Below, in pieces: positions 42,643 to 51,503 of a DNA stretch of 64,000 nucleotides. The position numbers were made by a program, and so were the translations under genes. The notes under the pieces were generated by a model. The model was not told the DNA's origin. It made no database searches and saw nothing but the letters and a program-made list of their open reading frames with translations. The DNA comes from CAZDXB01 sp964509335 (lineage in GTDB: Bacteria; Bacteroidota; Ignavibacteria; Kapaibacteriales; UBA2268): contig CAZDXB010000011.1 in NCBI GenBank assembly GCA_964509335.1, positions 1 to 64,000 of the forward strand, given 5' to 3'. The first letter of the stretch is position 1. Each line of letters opens with the position of its first letter.

Positions 42643-44387
42643 ATTTTAGCGACTTACATATCGACTATGAAATTCAAAGATTTATTCAAAACAACGTAAA
42701 TCAATTTACGGATTGGCGTAAAGCTAACGATTTTATATATAAAACTTGCGGGGTTCTTAATTTTTTTTGCAAACAAGAACAAGTTGAAGAAATAAAATAC
42801 TTAACGACCGAGAAAGAATTAACGATACAAGAACCGGACAGGCGCGATTACGGAGATTTTCAAACAAACGAGAAATTTACGATTGAATCGATTAATTACA
42901 TTTTGAGTAGAAATCCTGATTTTGACTATGAGCTTGTTTTTGAACCGACTTGCGGGAAAGGCAATTTTATACTGGCGGCTCTAAAGCTTTTGCCTAATAT
43001 AAAAAAGATAATAGGAATTGAAATTTACGAACCGTATATATGGGAAACGAAATTTAATATTCTGCAGTTCTTTCTAGAAAATCCTTTAAAAGCAAAACCA
43101 AATATTGAGATTATAGAGGATAATTTTTTTGAATTCGACTTAAATAAATTAGCGCGGGAGACAAAATATTACAAAACGTTAATCATTGGAAATCCGCCGT
43201 GGGTAACTAATACCGAGCTTAGCTCGATTAATTCAAAGAACTTGCCTAAAAAATCCAACATTAAAAACTATAAAGGCTTAGACGCGATAACCGGCAAAAG
43301 CAATTTTGATATTGGAGAGTATATAGCCGGCGCGCTGCTGGAAAATTTTAACAAGCATGACGGGAGCTTCGGCTTTTTAATCAAAAATTCCGTAGTTAGA
43401 AATTTGATTTACGAACAAAAGAACGATAAATACAGAATTAGCGGCGCCGAGAAGCTAAATATCGACTCAAAAAAAGAATTTAACGCGTCGGTGGACGCGA
43501 GCTTGTTTGTTGTCGAGTTAAATAAAGAGCCGCAGAAATTCTGTCAAGAAAAAGATTTTTATACGCGCGAGATAAAGACTAGATTCGGTTGGCGCCAAGG
43601 TCATTTCGTTTACTCTATTAACGACTACGCAAAAACTAATAGCATTGAAGGCAAATCCCAATTCGTTTGGAGGCAGGGCGTTAAACACGACTGCTCTAAA
43701 ATATTGGAAATCGAAGAGAAAGACGGTTACTATATTAACGGACTGAATCAAAGGATAAATATCGAGCCAGTTTTGGTTTACGGTCTTTTAAAAGGCTCGG
43801 ACTTGAAGGCGTCCGTTACCGACGCTTACCGAAAACTTATCATAGTAACGCAAAAGAAAATAGGGCAAGACACGAGTTTTATAAAACGCGACTATCCTTT
43901 AACTTTCGACTATCTTAGCGAACATAAAAGCTATTTCGACAAAAGGAAGTCGTCCATATATAAAGACAAACCGCCGTTTTCAATTTTCGGCGTGGGCGAC
44001 TATTCGTTTAAACCGTATAAAGTCGGCGTTTCCGGTTTCTCTAAAAAGGCGAGTTTTACTTTAATACTTCCCAGCGAGGGAAAACCTCTTATGCTCGACG
44101 ACACTTGTTATTTTATCGGTTTTGATAATCTCGCCTACGCCCAAATAGCTCATTCCTTATTAAATCATGAAACTACGCGCCAATTCTTGAATTCGATAAT
44201 ATTTCCCGACTCAAAAAGACCGATAACCAAAGAAATTCTGATGAGGATAGACTTCCGTGCTATTTACGATTCTTTAAGCTACGGCGTTATTAAGGATTCA
44301 ATAACCGATTTGGATATAAAAGAGTGGGAAGCATTCGGAAACTTGTTGAGTAAAACGAATAAAAGCAAACAAGCGGAATTGTTTTGA
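42639..44387 (+). CDS. N6-adenine DNA methyltransferase (type II, gamma-like)
   Basis: A 582-residue SAM-dependent DNA methylase. The SAM-binding motif I is 'FEPTCGKGNFILAAL' near residue 110, with an acidic motif II in 'IIGIEIYEP', and the catalytic motif IV is 'IGNPPWVTN' near residue 184 (NPPW, an N6-adenine type). The order motif I then IV and the long C-terminal target-recognition region (about residues 330-560, with 'GKPLMLDDTCYFIG') resemble TaqI-like enzymes. Start ATG 42639 overlaps the restriction gene by 4 bp (ATGA). It should protect host DNA against that enzyme. Confidence 0.88.
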   Translation: MNFSDLHIDYEIQRFIQNNVNQFTDWRKANDFIYKTCGVLNFFCKQEQVEEIKYLTTEKELTIQEPDRRDYGDFQTNEKFTIESINYILSRNPDFDYELVFEPTCGKGNFILAALKLLPNIKKIIGIEIYEPYIWETKFNILQFFLENPLKAKPNIEIIEDNFFEFDLNKLARETKYYKTLIIGNPPWVTNTELSSINSKNLPKKSNIKNYKGLDAITGKSNFDIGEYIAGALLENFNKHDGSFGFLIKNSVVRNLIYEQKNDKYRISGAEKLNIDSKKEFNASVDASLFVVELNKEPQKFCQEKDFYTREIKTRFGWRQGHFVYSINDYAKTNSIEGKSQFVWRQGVKHDCSKILEIEEKDGYYINGLNQRINIEPVLVYGLLKGSDLKASVTDAYRKLIIVTQKKIGQDTSFIKRDYPLTFDYLSEHKSYFDKRKSSIYKDKPPFSIFGVGDYSFKPYKVGVSGFSKKASFTLILPSEGKPLMLDDTCYFIGFDNLAYAQIAHSLLNHETTRQFLNSIIFPDSKRPITKEILMRIDFRAIYDSLSYGVIKDSITDLDIKEWEAFGNLLSKTNKSKQAELF

Positions 44388-44697
44388 AAAAGAGACTAAA
44401 AAATGAATCTAGACGAAGCTTCCGAAGGTTTGAATGCTTTCGGAGGGGTAAAACACAATAGAAACATACTGGTTACAAAGAACGTAGGATAACAAAGGAA
44501 ATTTACTAAGGCTAAGTATCAAAAATGCGAAGACGACGCCCTGAAAAACGCCCCGAGAAAAGAACGCTTAGCGACACAATACACATATGTTTATAATAAT
44601 CAATCAATTAACCCGTCAAAAGTAAAAACAAATTTTGTTTGTAATTTTTTAATTTGTTTTGTAAATTCCAAACAAAAATATTTGAATAGGAAAAAAA
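44388..44697. other. 310-bp spacer with hairpin and gatC relic
   Basis: No convincing gene. At 44421-44444 a TCCGAA/TTCGGA hairpin is followed by GAGGGGTAAA (44443-44452), echoing the TTAGAGAGGGGTAAA sites. A 29-codon ORF from ATG 44403 exists but is unsupported. At 44532-44563 lies the right copy of the gatC 3' end. From 44570 to 44697 it is AT-rich, the likely promoter region of the following operon. Confidence 0.6.
44532..44563 (+). repeat. gatC 3'-end direct repeat, right copy
   Basis: A 30/32 match to 41773-41804 in gatC, still reading DDALKNAPRK but then diverging and joined to unrelated sequence. It is best explained as a remnant of gatC left when the restriction-modification module (or a larger element) was inserted or recombined at the gatC 3' end. 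Confidence 0.8.
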
Positions 44698-45402
44698 ATG
44701 GAATTGCCAAAGAGAATTAGTCCCTGTCCAATAGTGGATGCTTTACTTGAAATACGATTTTCAACAAAGATAGACCCAAACGCTGTTTTTGGGATAATAT
44801 ACAAAGAAATTCAAGACGATTTTGAAAAAGTTGAGAAGCTACCTATTCTGGAATTACCAGACGCAATAAGATCTTCAGAAAAGAATTTCAAGTTTAAACC
44901 GTATTACCGTTTACCAAAAGACAATTTTGTAATCCAAGTTGGTCCAGACGTACTAACGATTAGTTCTTTTCCAGAGTATAGCGGATGGAGTTTATTTTCC
45001 AAGAAAATCTATTCCGTGTTAGAAAGAATTGAAAAAGTTGACATTATTGATTCGATTATAAGAATCGGAATGCGTTATATTAACTTCTTTGAAAGAAACA
45101 TATATGATAATATAAATCTGAGAATATCTTTGCGGAGCAAAATAATTAACTACAAAAATACTGTAATTAGAACAGAAATCAACCAAGAGGATTTTCAAAG
45201 CACTTTGCAAATATCAAATAACGCGGAGCACAAGGGCGAAAAAGGATCAATTATCGATATTGATACTTTTATCACCGACGGCATAAAAGATTTTTTCTCT
45301 AAAAAAGAAGAAATAATCGAAAATGGACATCAAAAAGAAAAAGAATTATTTTTTTCCTTATTAAAAAAAGATTTTTTAGCAAAATTGAATCCAGAGTATT
45401 AA
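44698..45402 (+). CDS. TIGR04255 family protein
   Basis: A 234-residue protein of the sporadically distributed TIGR04255 family: 'PCPIVDALLEIRFSTKI' at the N-terminus and 'IRIGMRYINFFE' in the middle are its landmark motifs. The function is unknown. Such genes turn up patchily and often near mobile or defence genes (general impression, not verified here). It has no signal peptide or membrane helix. AT-richer than the flanking housekeeping genes. It leads a three-gene operon: the next gene starts 1 bp after its stop. Confidence 0.8.
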   Translation: MELPKRISPCPIVDALLEIRFSTKIDPNAVFGIIYKEIQDDFEKVEKLPILELPDAIRSSEKNFKFKPYYRLPKDNFVIQVGPDVLTISSFPEYSGWSLFSKKIYSVLERIEKVDIIDSIIRIGMRYINFFERNIYDNINLRISLRSKIINYKNTVIRTEINQEDFQSTLQISNNAEHKGEKGSIIDIDTFITDGIKDFFSKKEEIIENGHQKEKELFFSLLKKDFLAKLNPEY

Positions 45403-45403
45403 T

Positions 45404-45736
45404 ATGACCGCAGACACCAACACAACCAATGTAACGATAAAAAATTTATTGCTTTTAGCGACAGCGACATTTGGCACGAGCGTCGCAAGCTCTCAATCGC
45501 CTGAGAACGCTGAAGATTTGATACCCGAAAGAGGGTTTAAATACGAAAAGCCTAGCAGTTTGTCTGATTGGAGAGACAATGCTTTCAATGATTTATCTGA
45601 TTACTCATTTAAAATTGATTATCAAGAAAAAATTCAAACTATATTAGACTTTTCAAAAAAAATAATCCGAAATTCAGTTGATATTGACAGCGAATTTGTC
45701 GATATAGTCAACGAGGATTTTTGGGAATTAATATGA
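45404..45736 (+). CDS. Small hypothetical protein, possible membrane anchor
   Basis: A 110-residue protein with a moderately hydrophobic stretch at residues 12-28 (IKNLLLLATATFGTSVA) that may be a single membrane helix or an uncleaved signal anchor, then a Ser/Glu/Asp-rich soluble part ending in 'EDFWELI'. No family is recognised. It starts at ATG 45404, 1 bp after the TIGR04255 gene, and its stop overlaps the next start in ATGA. This tight middle position suggests a fixed complex of three proteins. Confidence 0.65.
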   Translation: MTADTNTTNVTIKNLLLLATATFGTSVASSQSPENAEDLIPERGFKYEKPSSLSDWRDNAFNDLSDYSFKIDYQEKIQTILDFSKKIIRNSVDIDSEFVDIVNEDFWELI

Positions 45737-46350
45737 ATTTTGAAGATTTAAAAATATATCTGCCAAAATTTTTATCGGTTGAATCAGAAAAAGAGTTGTT
45801 TGAAGGATTAAAAGATTTTCCTGACAATATTGACTCAAGAATTTACACTGATTATTTGTCGTGTAAAGACTTATTATACCAAGGGGATGGTATTAAGAAC
45901 ATGTTAGTATTTCATCTTCCAAGCTCAGAAATTCGAAAAGCGCCAAGTATGATTCTTTCTAATACTTGCGCTATCGACTTAAAAAACAAACGTTCTTTTT
46001 CTTCGCAAATAGTATATGCGCCTATTTTTAAATTGGATAAATACAAAAAATCATTATACAATAAATCAAGAAAAAGCGAGGAACAAATTGAATCGCATAT
46101 TGAAGCAATTAAGAAACAAAGAATAACTCAAATTTTCTTTTTACCTAAGATTCAAGGAAAACTCGAGGACTCAATTGTTTTCTTTGATCGAATATTAAAT
46201 TGTCCTAATAATATGGTAAATAGAAAGAAATTGAATGAGCTTAGAATTTTTACTTTAAGTGATTATGGAGCATATTTATTTTTACTCAAGCTCTCAATTC
46301 ATTTTACTAGAATTCAAGATAAAGTTGAAAGAAAAAGTCTAAGAATTTAG
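45733..46350 (+). CDS. Hypothetical protein, third gene of the TIGR04255 operon
   Basis: A 205-residue, Lys-rich protein of unknown function. ATG 45733 (MNFEDLKIYL) overlaps the previous stop by 4 bp and is preferred to the in-frame TTG at 45721. The sequence shows mixed alpha/beta character, 'SMILSNTCAIDLKNKRSF', 'KKQRITQIFFLPKIQGKL' and a C-terminal helix, without a motif I know. Base composition is visibly AT-rich (the 60 bases from 45901 have 21 G/C, and those from 46021 fewer), unlike host genes. Confidence 0.65.
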   Translation: MNFEDLKIYLPKFLSVESEKELFEGLKDFPDNIDSRIYTDYLSCKDLLYQGDGIKNMLVFHLPSSEIRKAPSMILSNTCAIDLKNKRSFSSQIVYAPIFKLDKYKKSLYNKSRKSEEQIESHIEAIKKQRITQIFFLPKIQGKLEDSIVFFDRILNCPNNMVNRKKLNELRIFTLSDYGAYLFLLKLSIHFTRIQDKVERKSLRI

Positions 46351-46504
46351 CGGTATATCAAAAGCGTGGAGTGTACCCAAAATTATGACAATCCAGCTAA
46401 GCTATATTTTGATTTTTATATGTGGTCGGCGCTATTTAACTGTTCCGTGTATAAAACTCTGACGCGAAACAGAAACTAATTACAAACATTTACACACTAA
46501 TGTT

Positions 46505-47089
46505 TTATATGCGATATTGTGCAAGTTGCTTTTTTATATATTCTTTAATATCAAAGCTTTCTATGTTCGATTTTGAAGATAAATATAATGGATGGCGGGG
46601 ATGCCCTTTCTTTGTTTTCTTTCCTATTGACATCCAATTACATTCGTACTTCAAGGTCGTTTCGTATATATCAGCCAAACATTTTATTAAGAATGGTCTT
46701 TTTTCAATAAGCGTTCCCCATGCAGCCCAAATTCTTTGATTAGGAAATTCTTTTAATATTCGATTGAAATAAATTAAATTATTTTCGTGAATACCAATGT
46801 CTAAGTCTTTGTGTATTCCCTTTGGGTCGGTAGTTCTCTGTGGATAAATATTTAGCATTAACCAGCTGTCAAAACTATTATTATGAGCCAGTCGTTCAAC
46901 AGATTTTATTGTGTTGTCTATATTACCGGGTTCTGCTGTACTTGGATTGATTCCGAAACAAATTAGAGGATTTTTTCCTTTTGTACCAAGAATATATCTA
47001 ATTAAATTTTCTTTATCGTTTTCGTACAGCCACTTTTGTCCCCCAACAACTGTTTGGTGTATTGTTTTTAGCATTTCTTGTCTTGTCAT
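46505..47089 (-). CDS. DUF1643 domain-containing protein
   Basis: A 194-residue protein of the DUF1643 family: 'ICFGINPSTAEP' (GxNPST motif), 'LMLNIYPQRTTDP', 'AAWGTLIEKR' and 'GHPRHPLYLSS' near the C-terminus. The function is unknown; members are scattered among bacteria and phages and often lie in variable regions. It is convergent with the TIGR04255 operon (154-bp spacer) and is AT-rich like it. No partner is adjacent. Confidence 0.85.
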   Translation of the reverse strand: MTRQEMLKTIHQTVVGGQKWLYENDKENLIRYILGTKGKNPLICFGINPSTAEPGNIDNTIKSVERLAHNNSFDSWLMLNIYPQRTTDPKGIHKDLDIGIHENNLIYFNRILKEFPNQRIWAAWGTLIEKRPFLIKCLADIYETTLKYECNWMSIGKKTKKGHPRHPLYLSSKSNIESFDIKEYIKKQLAQYRI

Positions 47090-47175
47090 ATCTTTGTTAT
47101 TATTAGCATGTTACACAACTAAGCATTCCATATGAAATTTACCATTTATTCTCAAAAAAACAAAATTTCCAATAA

Positions 47176-49305
47176 CTAACTTATACTTCCCCGCCCCCTT
47201 AAAACAACCCCAACCATCGACAGCGCCGCGAAGCCGGCGGCAATATAGCAGGACGCCGACAAGCCCAAGACGGGCAGTATTAGCGAGGCGCAGAGCAGAG
47301 CGCCAATCGAGGAGCCGAACATGTCCGCGCCGTAAAGCGCGCCGGCGGCTTCCGCCGCTTCTGTCTTCCTTATTTCCGACGCGGCGGTAAATTCCGCGCC
47401 GATTATAGCGGCGAAGATTAGCGTCAGAGCCATAAACATCGTTACGGTCAGAGAAATCGGCAAATTTACGTCCTTAATCAATTGCAAGAGCGGCGGCAGA
47501 ACGACCAGAAAAACGGCGGACGCCGCTATAAGCCAAGCCAGGCTTTTGCGCGCCGTCGGCGTTTTCAAGCGCGAGCTCGCGTAAGCCGCGCCCGCGGTCA
47601 GACCTATCATAAAGACGGCGGAAATCGTCCCCAGCATTAAGTAAACGTAGCCGTAAATGATTTGGAACGCCACGAGAAAAACCACCTGCGCGGAACTCGC
47701 CGCAAAGCCGCTCGCGAACAGAGCGAACGTCGCTTCGTCGAATTTGACGGCGAACAAAATCAGCGGTATTAATAACACCGCGAATATCCAATAGACGCTG
47801 AATTGAAACTGGCTCAGCCAAAAGTTCGTCTGCTCGTAATACGCTACCGGTTGAAAATCGCGGTTAAGCTCGGCGTCTTTGTTCAGTTTCTCTAAGATTT
47901 GGTCGCTCTTGAATTGCACCGAGAATTTGTCGTAATAATATCTGTTGACGTATTCGGTCTGAATGTTTTTTCTCGCGATTAGCTCGCCAATTGAATACGA
48001 TAGCTTCGAGTCGGAAGCTATGTAATAATAATCGCTACCCTGTATTAGGATAATGTTTTCGAACGATTTTCTCAAAGTCGAGTAAATAATCGAATTCAAA
48101 GATTCCGCCTCTTTGTTCAGGTAATTGCCGGACGAAGGCAGAGCCAGCGAGACGACGCCCTTGTCCGTCAGAACTTTCTTCAGCGACTCGAAGAAGTCCA
48201 AAGCGTAATACCTGTTCGTCTGCGCGGTCGAGGGCGGCGGCTTGTTTATTATTACGGCGTCGTATTTAGCTTCGGGATTCCGCAGGTAAATTCTCGCGTC
48301 CTTCGATATTACGTTTACGTTTTCGTAATCCCTGAAAGCGTCTATTCGCCGCGTAAGTTCGAGTAGTTCGACGTTTATCTCGAGGTAGTCCAAGCGTTCG
48401 GGCTTGTGTTTCAAGATTTGCTCGACGACGCCGAAGTATCCCCCGCCGATTAAAAGAACGTTCCGCGGATTTTCGACTTGCGCCAAAGCGTAATGCGCCG
48501 TCTCTTCGTTGCGAACGGGATTCGCCGAGGAAGCCGCCAAAGCGCCGTTCAAATATAGATTAGTTTGCCCCGACGTTTTGGTAATTAGCGCGTTACCGTA
48601 TGGCGTTTCTTCGTTCGCCGTGATTTTTTGCCTGGGAAAGAGGTAGCCCTTAGATATATCGTCGAGATTGAAGAAAACGGACGTTGCCGCGGCGATTAAT
48701 ACGACAGCCGCAACGGCGCCGATATATTTCTTCGAAAACGCTAGCGACGCGACGAAAACGACTACGCAGTTGAGTATTGCCAGAGTAGCGAGTATTTCGA
48801 ACGTTTCCATTATATCGACGATCAGGAAGCTGAACAAAAAACCGCCCAACGCTCCGCCCAGCGCGTCTAAGTAATACGTTTTCGACAGGGGCTTGTCGCC
48901 GGAAGATAGCTGAGCGAACAGCGAGAACAAAAAGCCCGACGACAGACAGTATGGCAAAAGAGCGACCGCCGATATAGCCGTTATTTGCGCTAAGTTCGCC
49001 GTTACGCCGACCTCGAATATATGATGCCAGCCGAGCCGCAGAGCGAAGATAGCGGCGAAAGCAAATAGCGGAGCGGCTGTTTGAAGTATTAGCAAAACGC
49101 TATCTTTTCGGGCGGATTTGGAGATTAGCTTGCCCAAACGCGCGCCGGCGCCGGTTTCCAAGAGCCACAGCGACAGAACGACGCCCAAAACCAGCTCGTT
49201 GCCCTCGACGAAGTTGATGAACTCGCGCATAAAGATGATTTGAGCGGCGAGCGCGGTAAAGCCCGCGGCAGCTATGGCTATATATATTACGGTCGTTCTG
49301 CGCAA
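47176..49305 (-). CDS. Spermidine-synthase-like membrane protein
   Basis: A 709-residue fusion-type membrane protein. Six or seven helices occupy about residues 5-225. A SpeE-like Rossmann domain covers about 235-480 ('NVLLIGGGYFGVVEQILKH', 'RLDYLEINVELLELTR', 'AVIINKPPPSTAQTNRYY'), and another six helices cover about 500-705. The motif that carries the catalytic aspartate in true spermidine synthases (D.TDP.GP) reads INKPPPST, so aminopropyl transfer is doubtful. The substrate is unknown. GC-richer than its neighbours, host-like. It is divergent from the recQ-like operon. Confidence 0.78.
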   Translation of the reverse strand: MRRTTVIYIAIAAAGFTALAAQIIFMREFINFVEGNELVLGVVLSLWLLETGAGARLGKLISKSARKDSVLLILQTAAPLFAFAAIFALRLGWHHIFEVGVTANLAQITAISAVALLPYCLSSGFLFSLFAQLSSGDKPLSKTYYLDALGGALGGFLFSFLIVDIMETFEILATLAILNCVVVFVASLAFSKKYIGAVAAVVLIAAATSVFFNLDDISKGYLFPRQKITANEETPYGNALITKTSGQTNLYLNGALAASSANPVRNEETAHYALAQVENPRNVLLIGGGYFGVVEQILKHKPERLDYLEINVELLELTRRIDAFRDYENVNVISKDARIYLRNPEAKYDAVIINKPPPSTAQTNRYYALDFFESLKKVLTDKGVVSLALPSSGNYLNKEAESLNSIIYSTLRKSFENIILIQGSDYYYIASDSKLSYSIGELIARKNIQTEYVNRYYYDKFSVQFKSDQILEKLNKDAELNRDFQPVAYYEQTNFWLSQFQFSVYWIFAVLLIPLILFAVKFDEATFALFASGFAASSAQVVFLVAFQIIYGYVYLMLGTISAVFMIGLTAGAAYASSRLKTPTARKSLAWLIAASAVFLVVLPPLLQLIKDVNLPISLTVTMFMALTLIFAAIIGAEFTAASEIRKTEAAEAAGALYGADMFGSSIGALLCASLILPVLGLSASCYIAAGFAALSMVGVVLRGRGSIS

Positions 49306-49486
49306 CGTATCGTTCCATTTTTTTCTTGCGTTCGGTTAAATATAGCAAAAAATAGGGGTATGGCAAGGAGATTTGGGAAAACGCGATAAGTCGAATTTGA
49401 AAAAGAGAGGGGAATGTAATATATTGGAATTATATAATTTCGGTATTGATTAATAAAAGTCTCATCATTAATGCTTTAATTTACTA

Positions 49487-51502
49487 ATGAATAGGAACGA
49501 AGCGGAAAACACTTTAAAGAAACTTTTTCAGCTTAATCGTTTTTACGATTTACAATGGGATATCATTGAGCGTTTGCTTAACGGAAAAAGAATTCTTTTT
49601 ATAGAGAAAACGGGATACGGAAAATCTCTTTGCTATCAGTTTACCGCAACTCAGCTCGAAGGCGTAACTATAGTTTTCTCTCCCTTAATTGCGTTGATGC
49701 GAGACCAAGTCAATAGTATGAACAACAAAGTCGCTCGAGCGGCGACGATTAACTCCAATCAGTCAAAGGAAGAAAACGAAGAAATCATTAACGAAGCCAA
49801 ACTAAACAAACTCGACATACTTTATATAGCGCCGGAAAGAATGGAGAACGCCGAATGGATAAGAGACGCCCGCGAAATGAATATTGCTATGATTGTAATC
49901 GACGAAGCGCATTGTATTTCGATTTGGGGACAAAGTTTTCGTCCAAATTATCGTAGGATTGTCAATCTAGTCAAATTACTTCCTAAGAACTTTCCGGTAT
50001 TGGCTACGACTGCTACTGCGACCAAGCGAGTAGAAATCGACGTAAAAGAACAAATTGGCGAAGACATAAAAACTATTAGAGGGAGGCTATTAAGACCAAA
50101 TATAAATTTATTTGTAAAAATAGTTAATAGCGAGGATGAAAAATTCTATTGGCTTGCCGAATACTTTCCTAAAATTCCCAAAACGGGCATAATATACACG
50201 GGGACTAGAGCAAATACCGATATATTTTCTAATTGGCTCCAATATTTGGGATTTAATTCCGCTTCTTATAGCGGCAGATTAGACGGCGAGACAAGGAAAA
50301 GAGTAGAAGAAGATTTCCTCAATAATAAATTAGATTGCGTAGTATCTACGAACGCGCTTGGTATGGGAATAGACAAACCGGATATTCGGTTTATTATCCA
50401 CACGCAAATACCGCAGTCTCCGATTTATTATTACCAAGAGATAGGTCGAGCCGGTAGAGACGGACAATCCGCATATGCTATATTATTATACAATCCCGAA
50501 AGGGATACGAAGTTGCCTCAAAGTTTTATTGACGGTAGCAAACCGACTGAAGAAGAATATAGAAAAGTAATGTCCGTCGCGAAGAAATCATTAATGGGCA
50601 GAAATCAAATAATTAAAGCGACGAATCTGAAGCAAACGCAAGTCGAGGTTATTCTAGCCGATTTGATTGACCAAGACATATTAAACGAATACCAAGACGG
50701 TAGAAGTAAAAAGTATTTTTATAATATCGACGCTCCCGAGCTTGACGTTTCTTCTTTTAAAACCCTGAGAAACGCGCAGGAAAAGGAATTATACGATATG
50801 ATAAAATATACTGAAATCAAATCTTGCAGGATGCAATATTTATGCGAATACTTGGGAGACAACCAACGCGAACCTTGTAGAATTTGCGATAACGATAGAA
50901 AGAAAACTCTAAACTTAAAAAATGTCGAGCTTTCTAAAAACAAGCTGAAGAAATTTAGAGAAAGTTTTTTCCCGGAACTGGAAGTAGAAACAAAAAGGAG
51001 CAATATAGTTAACGGAGTAGCCGCGTCTTATTATGGAGTTACTAACGTCGGTTCGACGATACATAATTCAAAATACGTAAGCGGCAATGATTTCCCCGAC
51101 TGGATTTTAGGATTAACCCTGAAAGCTTTTAGAAAACGCTACGGCAAAGAAAAATTCGATTTAATCTTATACGTCCCGCCGACGGAATCGGGAGATTTAG
51201 TTAAACGATTCGCCGAAAAAATATCTTCGATTTTGAAAATTCCTATGTCGCATAAGCTTATTAAAATAGCTTCAACTTCTCCGCAAAAAGTTTTTCAAAG
51301 CGGAATTTCAAAAAGAGACAACGTTAAAAATAAATTTATATACAAGAACGTTGATGAAATAGCGGGTAAAAAGATTTTGTTAGTTGACGATATTTTTGAT
51401 AGCGGATATACGATTAAGGAAATTGGGAAATATTTAACGAGCGTTAACGCGAAAGTTATAGCTCCTCTAGTAATAGCGAAAACTGTCGGAGGCGATATAT
51501 AA
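49487..51502 (+). CDS. RecQ-type DNA helicase fused to a phosphoribosyltransferase domain
   Basis: A 671-residue protein. The helicase core has a RecQ signature: Walker A 'EKTGYGKSLCYQ' (about 39-50), 'VIDEAHCISIWGQSFRPNY' (DEAH box and aromatic-rich loop, about 137-155), 'ATTATAT', and 'NALGMGIDKPDIRFIIH' with 'QEIGRAGRDG'. Four zinc-type cysteines occur at about 446-472 ('SCRMQYLCEYLG', 'EPCRICDND'). In place of RQC/HRDC, residues about 555-671 form a type I phosphoribosyltransferase fold with the PRPP motif 'KILLVDDIFDSGYTIKEI' (about 627-644), close to ComFC. The DprA-like gene starts 1 bp after its stop. Predicted to unwind DNA; the PRTase activity and substrate are unknown. Confidence 0.88.
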   Translation: MNRNEAENTLKKLFQLNRFYDLQWDIIERLLNGKRILFIEKTGYGKSLCYQFTATQLEGVTIVFSPLIALMRDQVNSMNNKVARAATINSNQSKEENEEIINEAKLNKLDILYIAPERMENAEWIRDAREMNIAMIVIDEAHCISIWGQSFRPNYRRIVNLVKLLPKNFPVLATTATATKRVEIDVKEQIGEDIKTIRGRLLRPNINLFVKIVNSEDEKFYWLAEYFPKIPKTGIIYTGTRANTDIFSNWLQYLGFNSASYSGRLDGETRKRVEEDFLNNKLDCVVSTNALGMGIDKPDIRFIIHTQIPQSPIYYYQEIGRAGRDGQSAYAILLYNPERDTKLPQSFIDGSKPTEEEYRKVMSVAKKSLMGRNQIIKATNLKQTQVEVILADLIDQDILNEYQDGRSKKYFYNIDAPELDVSSFKTLRNAQEKELYDMIKYTEIKSCRMQYLCEYLGDNQREPCRICDNDRKKTLNLKNVELSKNKLKKFRESFFPELEVETKRSNIVNGVAASYYGVTNVGSTIHNSKYVSGNDFPDWILGLTLKAFRKRYGKEKFDLILYVPPTESGDLVKRFAEKISSILKIPMSHKLIKIASTSPQKVFQSGISKRDNVKNKFIYKNVDEIAGKKILLVDDIFDSGYTIKEIGKYLTSVNAKVIAPLVIAKTVGGDI

Positions 51503-51503
51503 T

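Noticed and set aside
44403..44492. A 29-codon ORF after the methyltransferase
   Set aside because: It overlaps the TCCGAA/TTCGGA hairpin, has no ribosome site or known relatives that I can recognise.
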